64,000 nucleotides of DNA from Salinimicrobium sp963709775 (GTDB taxonomy: Bacteria > Bacteroidota > Bacteroidia > Flavobacteriales > Flavobacteriaceae), in NCBI GenBank assembly GCA_963709775.1, contig CAVPXS010000005.1, forward strand, positions 1 to 64,000. Reading direction: 5' to 3'. A program made the translations under genes and the position numbers. Of this stretch, positions 33,383 through 41,814 are shown one piece after another. Each line of letters starts with the position of its first letter. The stretch's first letter is position 1. The notes under the pieces were generated by a model. That model searched no databases. It worked only from the letters and a program-made list of their open reading frames with translations, and had not been told where the DNA came from.

Positions 33383-35476
33383 ATGAACAAAGGACTTTAT
33401 ATAGCGACTTTAGAACCAAATAGTGGAAAATCCCTTATCTCTCTGGGACTAATGAGAGCTTTGTTAGGAAAGACTGTAAAGGTAGCCTATTTTCGACCTA
33501 TTATTAATGAAGAAAAGCCGGGGAACCTTGATAACCACATTGATACGGTTTTAAAATATTTTGATCTTCCAATGTCTTATGAAGATTCTTACGCTTATAC
33601 CAGGAGCGAAGTTATCCAAAAGCGTAATGAGGGAAAATCGGGGGAGATCATTGATACGATCATTAGAAAATACAAGAAACTCGAGGATGCTTTTGATTTT
33701 GTCCTTGTTGAGGGCAGTGATTTTTCGGGAGAAGGCAGTGTCTTTGAATTTGATGAGAATGTCAATATTGCAAAGAACCTGGGCTTACCGGTAATTATTA
33801 TTGCAAGTGGCCGTAGCAAAACTAAAGAAGGATTAATGGGAAGCCTTCAAATGGCTTATCAAACCTTTATTAGTAAGGACGTTCGGGTAATGGCGATGGT
33901 AAGTAATAAGATAGAACTTGCAAATCTTACCATTGCTACCAATGGAATGAGAGAATTCCTGCCAGATGATGTTGCTGTTTTTGCGCTTCCTTTAATAGAT
34001 ACTTTGGCAAACCCAACGCTAAAGGAGATCGTGGAAGCTCTTGACGGAAAAGTGCTTTTTGGAGAGGAATTCCTTGATAACCAATCGGGAAGCTTTAATG
34101 TTGGAGCTATGCAGCTGCGCAATTACCTGAAGCATCTTAAAAATGAAAGTCTGGTGATCACTCCGGGTGACAGGGCAGATATTATTCTCGGGGCACTACA
34201 GGCGCATATTTCCAGTAATTATCCGCGAATTTCAGGAATTATCCTCACAGGAGGTTTGATTCCAGAAGATTCCATTATCAAACTTATTGAAGGGCTTTCA
34301 CAGGTAGTTCCAATTATTTCTGTGGAAGAAGGAACCTTTAATGTGACCAATAAAGTGGGTGCCATTAACTCAAATATATATGCCGACAGTACGCAGAAGA
34401 TCGAAACGTCGATAAGTACTTTTGAGAAATACATTAATATGGATCCTCTCATAGAACGTTTTGCCGGGCTTCAACCCAGTGGCATTACGCCTAGAATGTT
34501 CCAGTACAGCCTTGTAAAACGTGCTCAACAGAAACGTAAACATATCGTTCTTCCCGAAGGTACAGATGAACGTATTCTTACTGCCGCTTCCCGTCTTATC
34601 GCAATGGATATTGTAGACCTTACTATTCTTGGGGATGAGGAAGAGATCAGGAAAATGATCATGAACCTGGCTTTGCCAATTGATTTTGAAAAGCTGAATA
34701 TCATTAACCCTACAAAATCTGAATATTTCGACGATTACGTAAAGACCTTTTACGAACTGCGAAAACATAAGAATATCAACATGGATATCGCCCGTGATCT
34801 TATGAGCGATGTTTCTTATTTTGGGACCATGATGATCCATAAAGGGCACGCCGACGGAATGGTTTCGGGTGCGGCTCACACTACGCAGCACACCATTAGG
34901 CCGGCACTGCAGTTCATTAAGACCAAACCGGGAGTTTCTGTAGTTTCTTCGGTGTTCTTTATGTGTCTTGAGGACAGGGTTTCGGTTTTTGGGGACTGTG
35001 CTATTAATCCGAATCCAACGTCTGAAGAGCTTGCAGAGATCTGTATCTCTTCTGCGGAAAGTAGTAAAGCCTTCGGAATTGAACCGAAGATCGCAATGCT
35101 CTCCTACTCTTCCGGAAGTTCTGGAAAAGGAGAAGATGTTGACAGGGTTCGGGAAGCAACTGAAATTGTGAGGAAAAAACGTCCTGACCTTAAAATTGAA
35201 GGACCAATACAATATGACGCCGCAGTTGATCGCAACATAGGTAAGAGTAAATTACCAGAATCTGAAGTTGCAGGACAGGCGAGCGTGCTTATTTTCCCCG
35301 ACCTTAACACCGGGAACAATACCTATAAAGCCGTGCAAAGGGAAACAGGCGCTTTGGCGATTGGACCAATGCTGCAGGGATTAAATAAACCTGTGAATGA
35401 TCTTAGCCGTGGCTGTACCGTTGATGATGTTTTCAACACGGTAATCCTTACCGCAATTCAGGCTCAGGGGCTGTAA
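33383..35476 (+). CDS. pta: Phosphate acetyltransferase (long form, DRTGG-containing)
   Basis: This enzyme converts acetyl-CoA and phosphate to acetyl phosphate. The 697-residue protein is the long three-domain form: an N-terminal BioD-like P-loop domain (GLYIATLEPNSGKSLISLGL, residues 4-23), a DRTGG domain around 215-330 (GAMQLRNYLKH, LVITPGDRADIILG), and the C-terminal catalytic domain from about 370. The latter carries RAQQKRKHIVLPEGTDERIL, GMVSGAAHTTQHTIRPALQ, CAINPNPTSEELAEIC, AMLSYSSGSSGKGEDVD and LNTGNNTYKAVQR. The frame is intact. It forms the acetate switch pair with ackA 140 nt downstream. Confidence 0.95.
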   Translation: MNKGLYIATLEPNSGKSLISLGLMRALLGKTVKVAYFRPIINEEKPGNLDNHIDTVLKYFDLPMSYEDSYAYTRSEVIQKRNEGKSGEIIDTIIRKYKKLEDAFDFVLVEGSDFSGEGSVFEFDENVNIAKNLGLPVIIIASGRSKTKEGLMGSLQMAYQTFISKDVRVMAMVSNKIELANLTIATNGMREFLPDDVAVFALPLIDTLANPTLKEIVEALDGKVLFGEEFLDNQSGSFNVGAMQLRNYLKHLKNESLVITPGDRADIILGALQAHISSNYPRISGIILTGGLIPEDSIIKLIEGLSQVVPIISVEEGTFNVTNKVGAINSNIYADSTQKIETSISTFEKYINMDPLIERFAGLQPSGITPRMFQYSLVKRAQQKRKHIVLPEGTDERILTAASRLIAMDIVDLTILGDEEEIRKMIMNLALPIDFEKLNIINPTKSEYFDDYVKTFYELRKHKNINMDIARDLMSDVSYFGTMMIHKGHADGMVSGAAHTTQHTIRPALQFIKTKPGVSVVSSVFFMCLEDRVSVFGDCAINPNPTSEELAEICISSAESSKAFGIEPKIAMLSYSSGSSGKGEDVDRVREATEIVRKKRPDLKIEGPIQYDAAVDRNIGKSKLPESEVAGQASVLIFPDLNTGNNTYKAVQRETGALAIGPMLQGLNKPVNDLSRGCTVDDVFNTVILTAIQAQGL

Positions 35477-35479
35477 TAG

Positions 35480-35528
35480 TTCAAGGTTCAAGGTTCAAGG
35501 TTTAAGGTTTAAGGTTTAAGGTTTAAGG
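35480..35528. repeat. Tandem heptamer array TTCAAGG/TTTAAGG
   Basis: Three perfect TTCAAGG units are followed by four perfect TTTAAGG units and a decayed TTTAAAA, directly after the pta stop. It lies between pta and ackA. Copy number is likely variable. No protein is encoded. Confidence 0.9.
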
Positions 35529-35616
35529 TTTAAAATTACAGGATTAAAAATCTGGAAACCGGCAACAGGCCACAGGCAACAGTTAAGACTCAATACTAAA
35601 TACTCACTATTATAAA

Positions 35617-36802
35617 ATGAAAAATATTTTAATAATAAATTCCGGAAGTTCATCCCTAAAATTTCAATTGATCAATATGCCTTCAGAAGAAGTTTTAGCT
35701 TCGGGGCTGGTTGAAAGGATTGGACAGGCTTCAGGAAAACTTCATTATAAATCGGAAGCATATTCAACTTCCGAAGAAATGGAAATCCAGGATCATTCCG
35801 TAGCACTTAAAAGAGGTGACAAAACACCTTATGCACAGCAAATACGGAGTGATACAGGATCCTGCCGATATTCCTGCCATTGGACACCGGGTAGTTCATG
35901 GAGGTGCAAGTTTTTCGGATACCATTGTTATTGATGAAAAAGTAAAGGAAAAGATCAAAGAACTATTTTCCCTGGCCCCTCTTCACAATCCACCAAACCT
36001 GAAAGGAATTGAAGTAGCCGAGGAGATTTTTCCAAAAGCCGTCCAGGTGGCTGTTTTTGACACAGCTTTCCACCAGAGCATTCCTTCACATGCCAGTAAA
36101 TATGCTATCCCAAATGAATTTTATGAAAAAGAGAAAATTCAGGTGTACGGCTTCCACGGGACAAGTCATAAGTATGTTTCAGAAAAAGCTAACGAATTCC
36201 TCAAAAAAGAGAACTCTAAACTCGTTACTGTTCACCTTGGGAATGGTTGTAGTATGACGGCTGTGAAAGATGGAAAAAGTATTGACCACAGCCTTGGCTT
36301 CGGTCCTGTTAACGGATTGATCATGGGAACCCGTAGTGGAGATATTGACCAGTCGGTGATATTTTATATGATCGAGCAACTGGGATATTCGGCTAAAGAA
36401 GTGAGTGATCTACTCCATCACAAAAGCGGGATGCTGGGCCTTACCGGTTACAGTGACCTTAGAGATATTGAAGACCAGGCAGAAAAAGGGAACAGGGAAT
36501 GTCAACTGGCCTTGGACATGAATGCTTATCGCATAAAGAAATATATTGGTGCCTACGCCGCAGCTATGAACGGTCTTGATGCAGTGGTCTTTACTGCAGG
36601 AATTGGAGAAAATTCAGATGTTATAAGAAAATTAGTTTCCACAGACATGGAATATCTTGGTCTTGAACTTGATGAAGAAAAGAACAGCGTACGTTCCAAG
36701 GAAATAAGGGATATTGGTAAAGAGACTTCAGCAGTGAAGATCCTTGTGATCCCAACCAATGAAGAGCTGGAGATCGCCAAACAAACTATGGCAATGCTAT
36801 AG
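35617..36802 (+). CDS. ackA: Acetate kinase, frameshifted
   Basis: This enzyme makes ATP and acetate from acetyl phosphate. The N terminus carries the sugar-kinase phosphate loop LIINSGSSSLKFQLI (residues 4-18). After DHSVALKR the frame as read ends within about 35 residues. One base over, TKHLMHSKYGVIQDPADIPA leads into IGHRVVHGGASFSDT and the complete remainder: VFDTAFHQSIPSHASKY, VYGFHGTSHKYVSE, VTVHLGNGCSMTAVKDG, GLIMGTRSGDID, and FTAGIGENSDVIR. One extra G at 35815-35816 explains the break. Corrected length is about 394 residues, normal. It sits with pta, separated by the heptamer array. Confidence 0.92.
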
Positions 36803-36830
36803 AATACCTCTTAAAAAAGGCATTTTTGAA

Positions 36831-36871
36831 GCGGAGAGATTTACACAAAAAGGTAAGCCTCTCCGTTTTTT
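36831..36871 (+). terminator. Probable ackA terminator overlapping the Rrf2 3' end
   Basis: CGGAGAG (36832-36838) pairs with CTCTCCG (36859-36865), followed by TTTTT. The preceding AAAAAAGGCATTTTTGAA at 36813-36830 is a copy of the dispersed motif. The Rrf2 stop at 36841 lies inside the loop. Confidence 0.5.
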
Positions 36872-37269
36872 ACTTTTTCTGCGAATACACTTATATTCTC
36901 CTGTAGTTCCTTCCTGAACTTTTGCTTTAAAGGCTGAACAGAAAAATGCACCGGGCAGGGCTGCTCCGAACTGCACTTCTTCAAACCCAATACACAATCC
37001 TCCAGCCGGCTGGTACCGTCAATAATATTAACTACCTCAATTAAAGGAGTATTTAAAGCCTGTTTTGTGAGATAAAAACCTCCCGTAGGACCTTTAGAAG
37101 AAGAAATTATATTTTCCCTTGAGAGTGATTGCAGTAGTTTTGAAAGAAATGGTGATGGCAGTTTAATTGCTTCTGCAATTTCCTTAGCTCTTATTTTATT
37201 CTTGTCGTTTGAATGAACCGCCAGATAAAGGACGGCATTCACTGCATATTTGCTGGAGCTTGATAACAT
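36841..37269 (-). CDS. Rrf2-family regulator with Cys cluster (NsrR/IscR-like)
   Basis: This is a 142-residue Rrf2 winged-helix regulator: MLSSSSKYAVNAVLYLAVHS, then AKEIAEAIKLPSPFLSKLLQ (recognition helix), then SSKGPTGGFYLTK (wing). Three Cys follow in DCVLGLKKCSSEQPCPVH (about 91-108), with C-x7-C-x5-C spacing as in the Fe-S-binding members NsrR and IscR. It is divergent from the nos cluster across 250 nt, so control of N2O respiration by NO or redox state is the obvious hypothesis. It could instead be an IscR-like or unrelated Rrf2 protein. Confidence 0.82.
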   Translation of the reverse strand: MLSSSSKYAVNAVLYLAVHSNDKNKIRAKEIAEAIKLPSPFLSKLLQSLSRENIISSSKGPTGGFYLTKQALNTPLIEVVNIIDGTSRLEDCVLGLKKCSSEQPCPVHFSVQPLKQKFRKELQENISVFAEKVKNGEAYLFV

Positions 37270-37375
37270 TGATGTATTGGGTTTAATTTTTTACCTCAGT
37301 AATTATAATTAAGACAATAAAGTCCCAAAATTAAGTCAATCCTGATTCTTATCATATTTAATCTCTCTTAAATAG

Positions 37376-37387
37376 GATAAATTTATC
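37376..37387. promoter_or_regulatory. Perfect 12-bp palindrome in the rrf2-nos intergenic region
   Basis: GATAAATTTATC lies midway between the Rrf2 regulator and the cytochrome c gene. The same 37270-37523 gap has TTAAGAC at 37456-37462 and its inverse GTCTTAA at 37488-37494. These are candidate sites for the divergent Rrf2 protein or an Fnr/Crp-type regulator. Confidence 0.4.
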
Positions 37388-37491
37388 TTGTTTTTGAATT
37401 GTTGGAATCCCCCCTCTCCGAAATCCAAATTAAATATATTAAAACTAAAAATATTTTAAGACCGTTTTATCTCTTTTAAATGTAAATGTCT

Positions 37492-37499
37492 TAATTTTG
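37492..37499 (+). promoter_or_regulatory. -7 element (TAATTTTG) of the nos cluster
   Basis: TAATTTTG fits TAnnTTTG and lies 24 nt before the cytochrome c ATG at 37524. It overlaps the GTCTTAA arm, so a bound regulator there could block it. No exact -33 TTG is visible. Confidence 0.5.
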
Positions 37500-37523
37500 C
37501 ACCAATTAAAAAGAACATTTATT

Positions 37524-38030
37524 ATGAAATTAACACTGAAGATTTTTGCACTATCTCTAATCATGGCAGTAACGGCCTGTGGAGAAAAAGAAGAAAAGGA
37601 AAAGATCAAACTATCCGATGAAAGTACTGCAGTACAAAAAGAAGTTGTAGAGGAAGCTACCTCGACTACAGCAGAGACAGACAACATGCAGAACAAGGGA
37701 ATTGGACCTATTGAGAATGTTGACCTAAGTGGAGACGTAGACCAGGCTATGGCTACCCGCGGTGAAGAACTATTCAAGAATATGTGTTCTGCCTGTCACA
37801 AGATGGATAAGAAGTTCGTTGGTCCTTCCCTTGCCGGAGTCACCGAAAGACGTGCTCCCGAATGGATCATGAACATGATCCTTAACCCTGAAAAGATGAT
37901 CAAAGAAGACCCAATTGCCAAAAAATTATTGGTGGAGTCTAATATGGCTGTAATGGCAAACCAGAACCTTACTGAAGAAGAAGCCCGCGCTATCCTCGAG
38001 TACTTCAGACAGTATGACCAGCAAAAATAG
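37524..38030 (+). CDS. Cytochrome c lipoprotein of the nos cluster
   Basis: The start at 37524 (MKLTLKIFALSLIMAVTACG) gives a clean lipoprotein signal with lipobox VTAC; an in-frame ATG at 37497 lies too near the -7 element. The mature part begins with a Glu/Lys/Thr-rich linker, then one class I cytochrome c domain. MCSACHKMDKKFVGPSLAGV carries the CxxCH haem motif, and the ESNMAVM stretch near the end supplies the likely Met axial ligand. It is about 168 residues. Such monohaem cytochromes precede nosZ in many Bacteroidota and are the likely electron donors to NosZ. It leads the plus-strand nos cluster. Confidence 0.9.
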   Translation: MKLTLKIFALSLIMAVTACGEKEEKEKIKLSDESTAVQKEVVEEATSTTAETDNMQNKGIGPIENVDLSGDVDQAMATRGEELFKNMCSACHKMDKKFVGPSLAGVTERRAPEWIMNMILNPEKMIKEDPIAKKLLVESNMAVMANQNLTEEEARAILEYFRQYDQQK

Positions 38031-38091
38031 CCCGAAAAGGCATTTTTATGCAGGTTATTTGACAATGGCTAATCAACCTAATCCAATACCC

Positions 38092-38685
38092 ATGAAAAAA
38101 ATCAAGTTTACAATTTTATGCCTCAGTTTAGGCGCGTTTATCCTCACCACATCCTGTAAGGATAACAAGGAGACCAACGAGGTTGCCCCTGCCCCGCAGG
38201 AAGAAGGAGCAGTACCGGCTTCTAATAAAGGCCAGGCTTACATCGACGGGGAAAGTGACAATCCTAATGCGCTGCGTATCGCTATTGATTCTCCAGATCA
38301 TACTACTCTTGTCGCTGCCGTGGAGGCCGCCGGGGTACAGAACTCCCTGGTGAATGTAGGACCACTCACTGTTTTTGCACCTACCAATGAGGCCTTCGAT
38401 AAGTTACCCGAAGGAACTGTGGAAGAACTGCTTAAGCCCGAGAATAAATCAAAACTTGCTAATATTCTTATCAATCATGTGGCTCCAAGTAATTACCCGG
38501 TAGACATGCTGCTTAAAAATGTAAAAAAAGGCAGGACTTTATACATGGCTTCGGGAGAGAATGTGGAGGTTACACAGGAAGGAGATGATATCTACGTGGG
38601 AGGCGCCAAAATTTTGGGAACCGTAAAAGCCAGCAATGGCTGGGTACATGTAGTGGACAAAGTGATTTTACCAAAGAACAATTAA
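38092..38685 (+). CDS. Fasciclin-domain lipoprotein in the nos cluster
   Basis: The start at 38092 (MKKIKFTILCLSLGAFILTT) is chosen for its lipoprotein signal, ending LTTSC. The mature part has one FAS1 domain: DSPDHTTLVAAVEAAGVQNS, then LTVFAPTNEAFDKLPEGTVE (FAS1 motif H1 region), ANILINHVAP, and NGWVHVVDKVILP at the end. It is 197 residues. FAS1 domains mediate adhesion or ligand binding. It lies between the cytochrome c and nosZ genes, an arrangement seen in Bacteroidota nos clusters, but its role in N2O reduction is not established. nosZ follows after 10 nt. Confidence 0.88.
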   Translation: MKKIKFTILCLSLGAFILTTSCKDNKETNEVAPAPQEEGAVPASNKGQAYIDGESDNPNALRIAIDSPDHTTLVAAVEAAGVQNSLVNVGPLTVFAPTNEAFDKLPEGTVEELLKPENKSKLANILINHVAPSNYPVDMLLKNVKKGRTLYMASGENVEVTQEGDDIYVGGAKILGTVKASNGWVHVVDKVILPKNN

Positions 38686-38695
38686 TAACAATTCA

Positions 38696-40663
38696 ATGAA
38701 AAAACTTAATTCAATTTTATCAATTGCTCTTTTCAGCTTGCTTTTTGTAAGCTGTGGAGATGAAAGTAATAAAGACACAAATGGATCATCGGGCGGTGCT
38801 ATGGCATCTAATGCAGCCGATAGAGTCTATGTAGCTCCCGGGGAGCATGACGAATTTTATGCATTTCTCTCGGGAGGATATAGTGGTAACCTTACCGTAT
38901 ATGGTCTTCCTTCAGGGCGTATGTTCAAGGAAATTCCGGTGTTTTCCCAGTTCCCTACCAACGGGTATGGATATTCTGAAGAGACAAAGCCTATGTTGAA
39001 CACTTCTCATGGATTCGTGCCCTGGGGAGATTCTCACCACCCGGACATTTCCCAAACAAATGGAGAGACTGATGGGCGTTGGATTTTCATCAATGAGAAT
39101 AACACCCCTCGTATCGCCAGGATAAGTCTGGAGACTTTTGAGACAGAAGAGATCATTGAGATCCCTCACAGTGCAGGTAACCACTCCTCCTCTTTTGTGA
39201 CCGAGAACACAGAATATGTTGTAGCAGGTACACGGTTTGCCGTTCCTTATCCTCAAAAGGACATGCCTATTGATGAAATGAAAGGGAATTTTAAAGGCCC
39301 TCTTACATTTATTGCAGTAGGAGACGACGGTAAAATGAAGATCGATTTTCAACTGGCTATGCCGGGCTTCAACTATGACCTGTCACACCCTGGACGTGGA
39401 GATTCCCACGGCTGGTTCTTCTTCACTACCTATAACACAGAAGAAGCCCATACCATGCAGGAAGTTAATGCTTCTCAAAACGATAAAGATTTTATCGCTG
39501 CGGTAAACTGGAAAAAGATCCAGGAATATGTAAGAAATGGCGGTGGCGAACAAATGGATGCTGAGTACGCACATAACGTATTTGATCACCGCACACATAC
39601 AGCTACGAGCACTATGGAAAACAAAGTGACCAGAGTTGACCCACGTGATGTAGAAGGTGCAGTATTCTTTATGCCTACTCCAAAATCACCACACGGCTGT
39701 GATGTAGATCCTTCGGGAGAATATATTGTGGGTAATGGAAAATTGTCAACAGACCTTACTATTCACTCTTTCTCAAAAATGCTGAAGGCAATAGAGAACA
39801 AAGATTTTACCGGAGAGGCTTATGACATTCCTATCCTTAACTTTGACTCTACTCTTGCAGGAACTGTAAAAGAAGGAGGTTTAGGACCACTGCACACAGA
39901 ATTTGACGGAAAAGGAAATGCTTACACCACATTCTTTATTTCTTCGGAAGTTGTGAAGTGGAAATTGGGAACCTGGGAAGTACTTGACAGGCAGCCAAAT
40001 TACTATTCGGTAGGTCACCTTATGATCCCCGGCGGAAACTCCCGCAAACCTGAAGGTAAGTACCTTATCTCAATGAACAAGATCACTAAGGATCGTTATC
40101 TGCCAACAGGACCGGAATTGGAACACTCAGCACAATTGTTTGATATTTCAGGAGATAAAATGGAGCTGTTGCTGGACTTCCCTACTCACGGAGAGCCCCA
40201 TTATGCTGCAGGTATTTCTGCCGAAAAAATAAAGGCGAACTCTAAAAAGATCTACAGGCTTGATGAAAATGAGCACAAATTTGCTGCGACCAGCGAAAGT
40301 GAAACAAAGATGGAGCGCGACGGGAACAATGTTCATGTGTATATGACCACCGTGCGTAGTCACTTTGCACCAGATAACCTGGAAGGGATCAAAGTAGGAG
40401 ACAAAGTATTCTTCCACGTTACCAACCTGGAGCAGGATTTTGATGTCCCTCACGGTTTTGCAATGATAGGTGCCAACACTTCAGAATTGTTGATCATGCC
40501 CGGGCAAACTAAGACCATTACCTGGGAACCAAAAAAAGAAGGTGTATGGCCATTCTATTGTACAGATTTCTGTTCTGCACTTCACCAGGAAATGCAGGGT
40601 TATGTAAGAGTTTCAGGAAAGAATTCCAATGTGCCGTTGAAATGGACCCTGGACGGAGAGTAG
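38696..40663 (+). CDS. nosZ: Nitrous-oxide reductase NosZ, clade II, Sec/lipoprotein type
   Basis: This copper enzyme reduces N2O to N2 in the periplasm. The 655-residue protein starts MKKLNSILSIALFSLLFVSC, a Sec lipoprotein signal with lipobox FVSC, not the Tat signal of clade I; clade II enzymes use Sec. CuZ His-containing motifs occur in order: WGDSHHPDIS, HSAGNHSSSF, RGDSHGWFFF, YAHNVFDHRTHT, SPHGCDVDPSGE, LHTEFDGKGNAYTT and THGEPHYAAG. The C-terminal cupredoxin domain has the CuA motif YCTDFCSALHQEMQGYV (about residues 620-636). All metal sites appear intact. A terminator follows at 40706-40742. Confidence 0.96.
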   Translation: MKKLNSILSIALFSLLFVSCGDESNKDTNGSSGGAMASNAADRVYVAPGEHDEFYAFLSGGYSGNLTVYGLPSGRMFKEIPVFSQFPTNGYGYSEETKPMLNTSHGFVPWGDSHHPDISQTNGETDGRWIFINENNTPRIARISLETFETEEIIEIPHSAGNHSSSFVTENTEYVVAGTRFAVPYPQKDMPIDEMKGNFKGPLTFIAVGDDGKMKIDFQLAMPGFNYDLSHPGRGDSHGWFFFTTYNTEEAHTMQEVNASQNDKDFIAAVNWKKIQEYVRNGGGEQMDAEYAHNVFDHRTHTATSTMENKVTRVDPRDVEGAVFFMPTPKSPHGCDVDPSGEYIVGNGKLSTDLTIHSFSKMLKAIENKDFTGEAYDIPILNFDSTLAGTVKEGGLGPLHTEFDGKGNAYTTFFISSEVVKWKLGTWEVLDRQPNYYSVGHLMIPGGNSRKPEGKYLISMNKITKDRYLPTGPELEHSAQLFDISGDKMELLLDFPTHGEPHYAAGISAEKIKANSKKIYRLDENEHKFAATSESETKMERDGNNVHVYMTTVRSHFAPDNLEGIKVGDKVFFHVTNLEQDFDVPHGFAMIGANTSELLIMPGQTKTITWEPKKEGVWPFYCTDFCSALHQEMQGYVRVSGKNSNVPLKWTLDGE

Positions 40664-40705
40664 AGTATGTTTAATTAGTTATAAGATTTCAACTCTTCAT
40701 TTAAT

Positions 40706-40742
40706 GAAAGCGGGTTAGGGTAATACTACCCGCTTTCTTTTT
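40706..40742 (+). terminator. Terminator hairpin between nosZ and accessory genes
   Basis: GAAAGCGGGT pairs with ACCCGCTTTC across a 12-nt loop, followed by a T tract. It would reduce read-through so that nosZ is made in excess of the assembly genes. Confidence 0.8.
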
Positions 40743-40753
40743 AAATAAATAAT

Positions 40754-41359
40754 ATGAAAACGTCAGGATTAATAATGATAGTAGGTTCGGCCCTGCTACT
40801 GGGGCTGTTCTTCTACCCGTTATGGAACATCAAGCTTGAAGCTCCACAATATCCCGATCCTCTTGGTATGGATATTTACATTGCCGGAATTGAAGGTGAG
40901 GAAGAATTTGACATACAGAACATTGATGGTATCAACCATTATATCGGCATGAAAAAGATACCAAAACCCGAGGAGATGTGGGAATTCAATACCTTCCCTC
41001 TGGTTATTGGAGGCATGGCAGGATTGGGAATTTTGCTGGGTATTTTAGGCTTTTTTGGAAAAATAAGCCCTAACTGGTTCCTTGGTTGGCTGGTGCTCAT
41101 GACCATCCTGGGAATACTGGGAATGTATGACTTCAATAACTGGCTTATAGAATACGGTACAGATCTCGATCCTAAAGCAATTATAAAACTAACAGATTCA
41201 GACGGAAATCCATTAAGTTATAAACCACCTTTGCTTGGATCTGAAAAGATTTTGAACTTTACCGCCCACTCCTACCCTCAAACCGGGGCATATCTCATGT
41301 TTATCGGGATGTTCCTCACTCTGGTAGCGTGGATATGGGGAAAAAGAACAACAAAATAA
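40754..41359 (+). CDS. nos-cluster integral membrane protein (NosB-like position)
   Basis: This 201-residue protein has about four TM segments: SGLIMIVGSALLLGLFFYPL at the N terminus, FPLVIGGMAGLGILLGILGF, NWFLGWLVLMTILGILGMYD, and GAYLMFIGMFLTLVAWIWG at the C terminus. Periplasmic loops carry YPDPLGMDIYIAGIEGEEEF and the HYIGMKKIPKPEE segment, with Met and His residues. Clade II nos clusters often have a small membrane protein after nosZ (nosB); this one fits by position, but I cannot confirm homology. Met/His-rich loops could suit copper handling. nosL follows with its start 14 nt past the stop. Confidence 0.72.
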   Translation: MKTSGLIMIVGSALLLGLFFYPLWNIKLEAPQYPDPLGMDIYIAGIEGEEEFDIQNIDGINHYIGMKKIPKPEEMWEFNTFPLVIGGMAGLGILLGILGFFGKISPNWFLGWLVLMTILGILGMYDFNNWLIEYGTDLDPKAIIKLTDSDGNPLSYKPPLLGSEKILNFTAHSYPQTGAYLMFIGMFLTLVAWIWGKRTTK

Positions 41360-41373
41360 ATAAACTGGATCTT

Positions 41374-41814
41374 ATGAAAAATTTGCTCTACCTGTTGATC
41401 TCTGTGCTTTTTATTTCCTGCAGCACCGACCCGAAACCCATAGATTATGGAAAGGATGCGTGTGACTTTTGTGAAATGACAATAGTGGACCGAAATTTTT
41501 CGGCCCAGGCAGTAAGTAAGAAAGGCAAACAATTTAAATATGATGCCATAGAATGTATGGTGAATGACCTTCACGATCATTCTGAAGCAATGGCGATTCA
41601 ACAGGTAGCAGATTTTTCACATCCCGGCAGTATGATCGAAGTGGAACAGGCACTTTTTATAGTAAATGATAGCCTAAACAGCCCTATGGGAGCTAATTTG
41701 GCTGCCGTTAAAAAAGAATCCTCTATAGCCTCTCCTCAAAGTGCCGATACTTATTACTGGAATGACCTCAATGCATACCTGCTTGAAAAAGACTCCATAT
41801 TAGGAATTGAATAA
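41374..41814 (+). CDS. nosL: Copper chaperone NosL
   Basis: This lipoprotein delivers Cu(I) to apo-NosZ for CuZ assembly. The start at 41374 (MKNLLYLLISVLFISC) gives the lipoprotein signal with lipobox FISC; an upstream in-frame ATG at 41329 overlaps the previous gene. The core has DACDFCEMTIVDRNFSAQAV (metal site CxxCxM, about residues 29-34), FKYDAIECMVND, and the family ending SPMGANLAAVKKES. It is about 146 residues. The stop and the nosD start share a base (TAATG). Confidence 0.94.
   Translation: MKNLLYLLISVLFISCSTDPKPIDYGKDACDFCEMTIVDRNFSAQAVSKKGKQFKYDAIECMVNDLHDHSEAMAIQQVADFSHPGSMIEVEQALFIVNDSLNSPMGANLAAVKKESSIASPQSADTYYWNDLNAYLLEKDSILGIE

Noticed and set aside
35480..35528. Possible CRISPR array
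   Set aside because: The units are contiguous seven-base repeats without spacers, and no cas gene is nearby.
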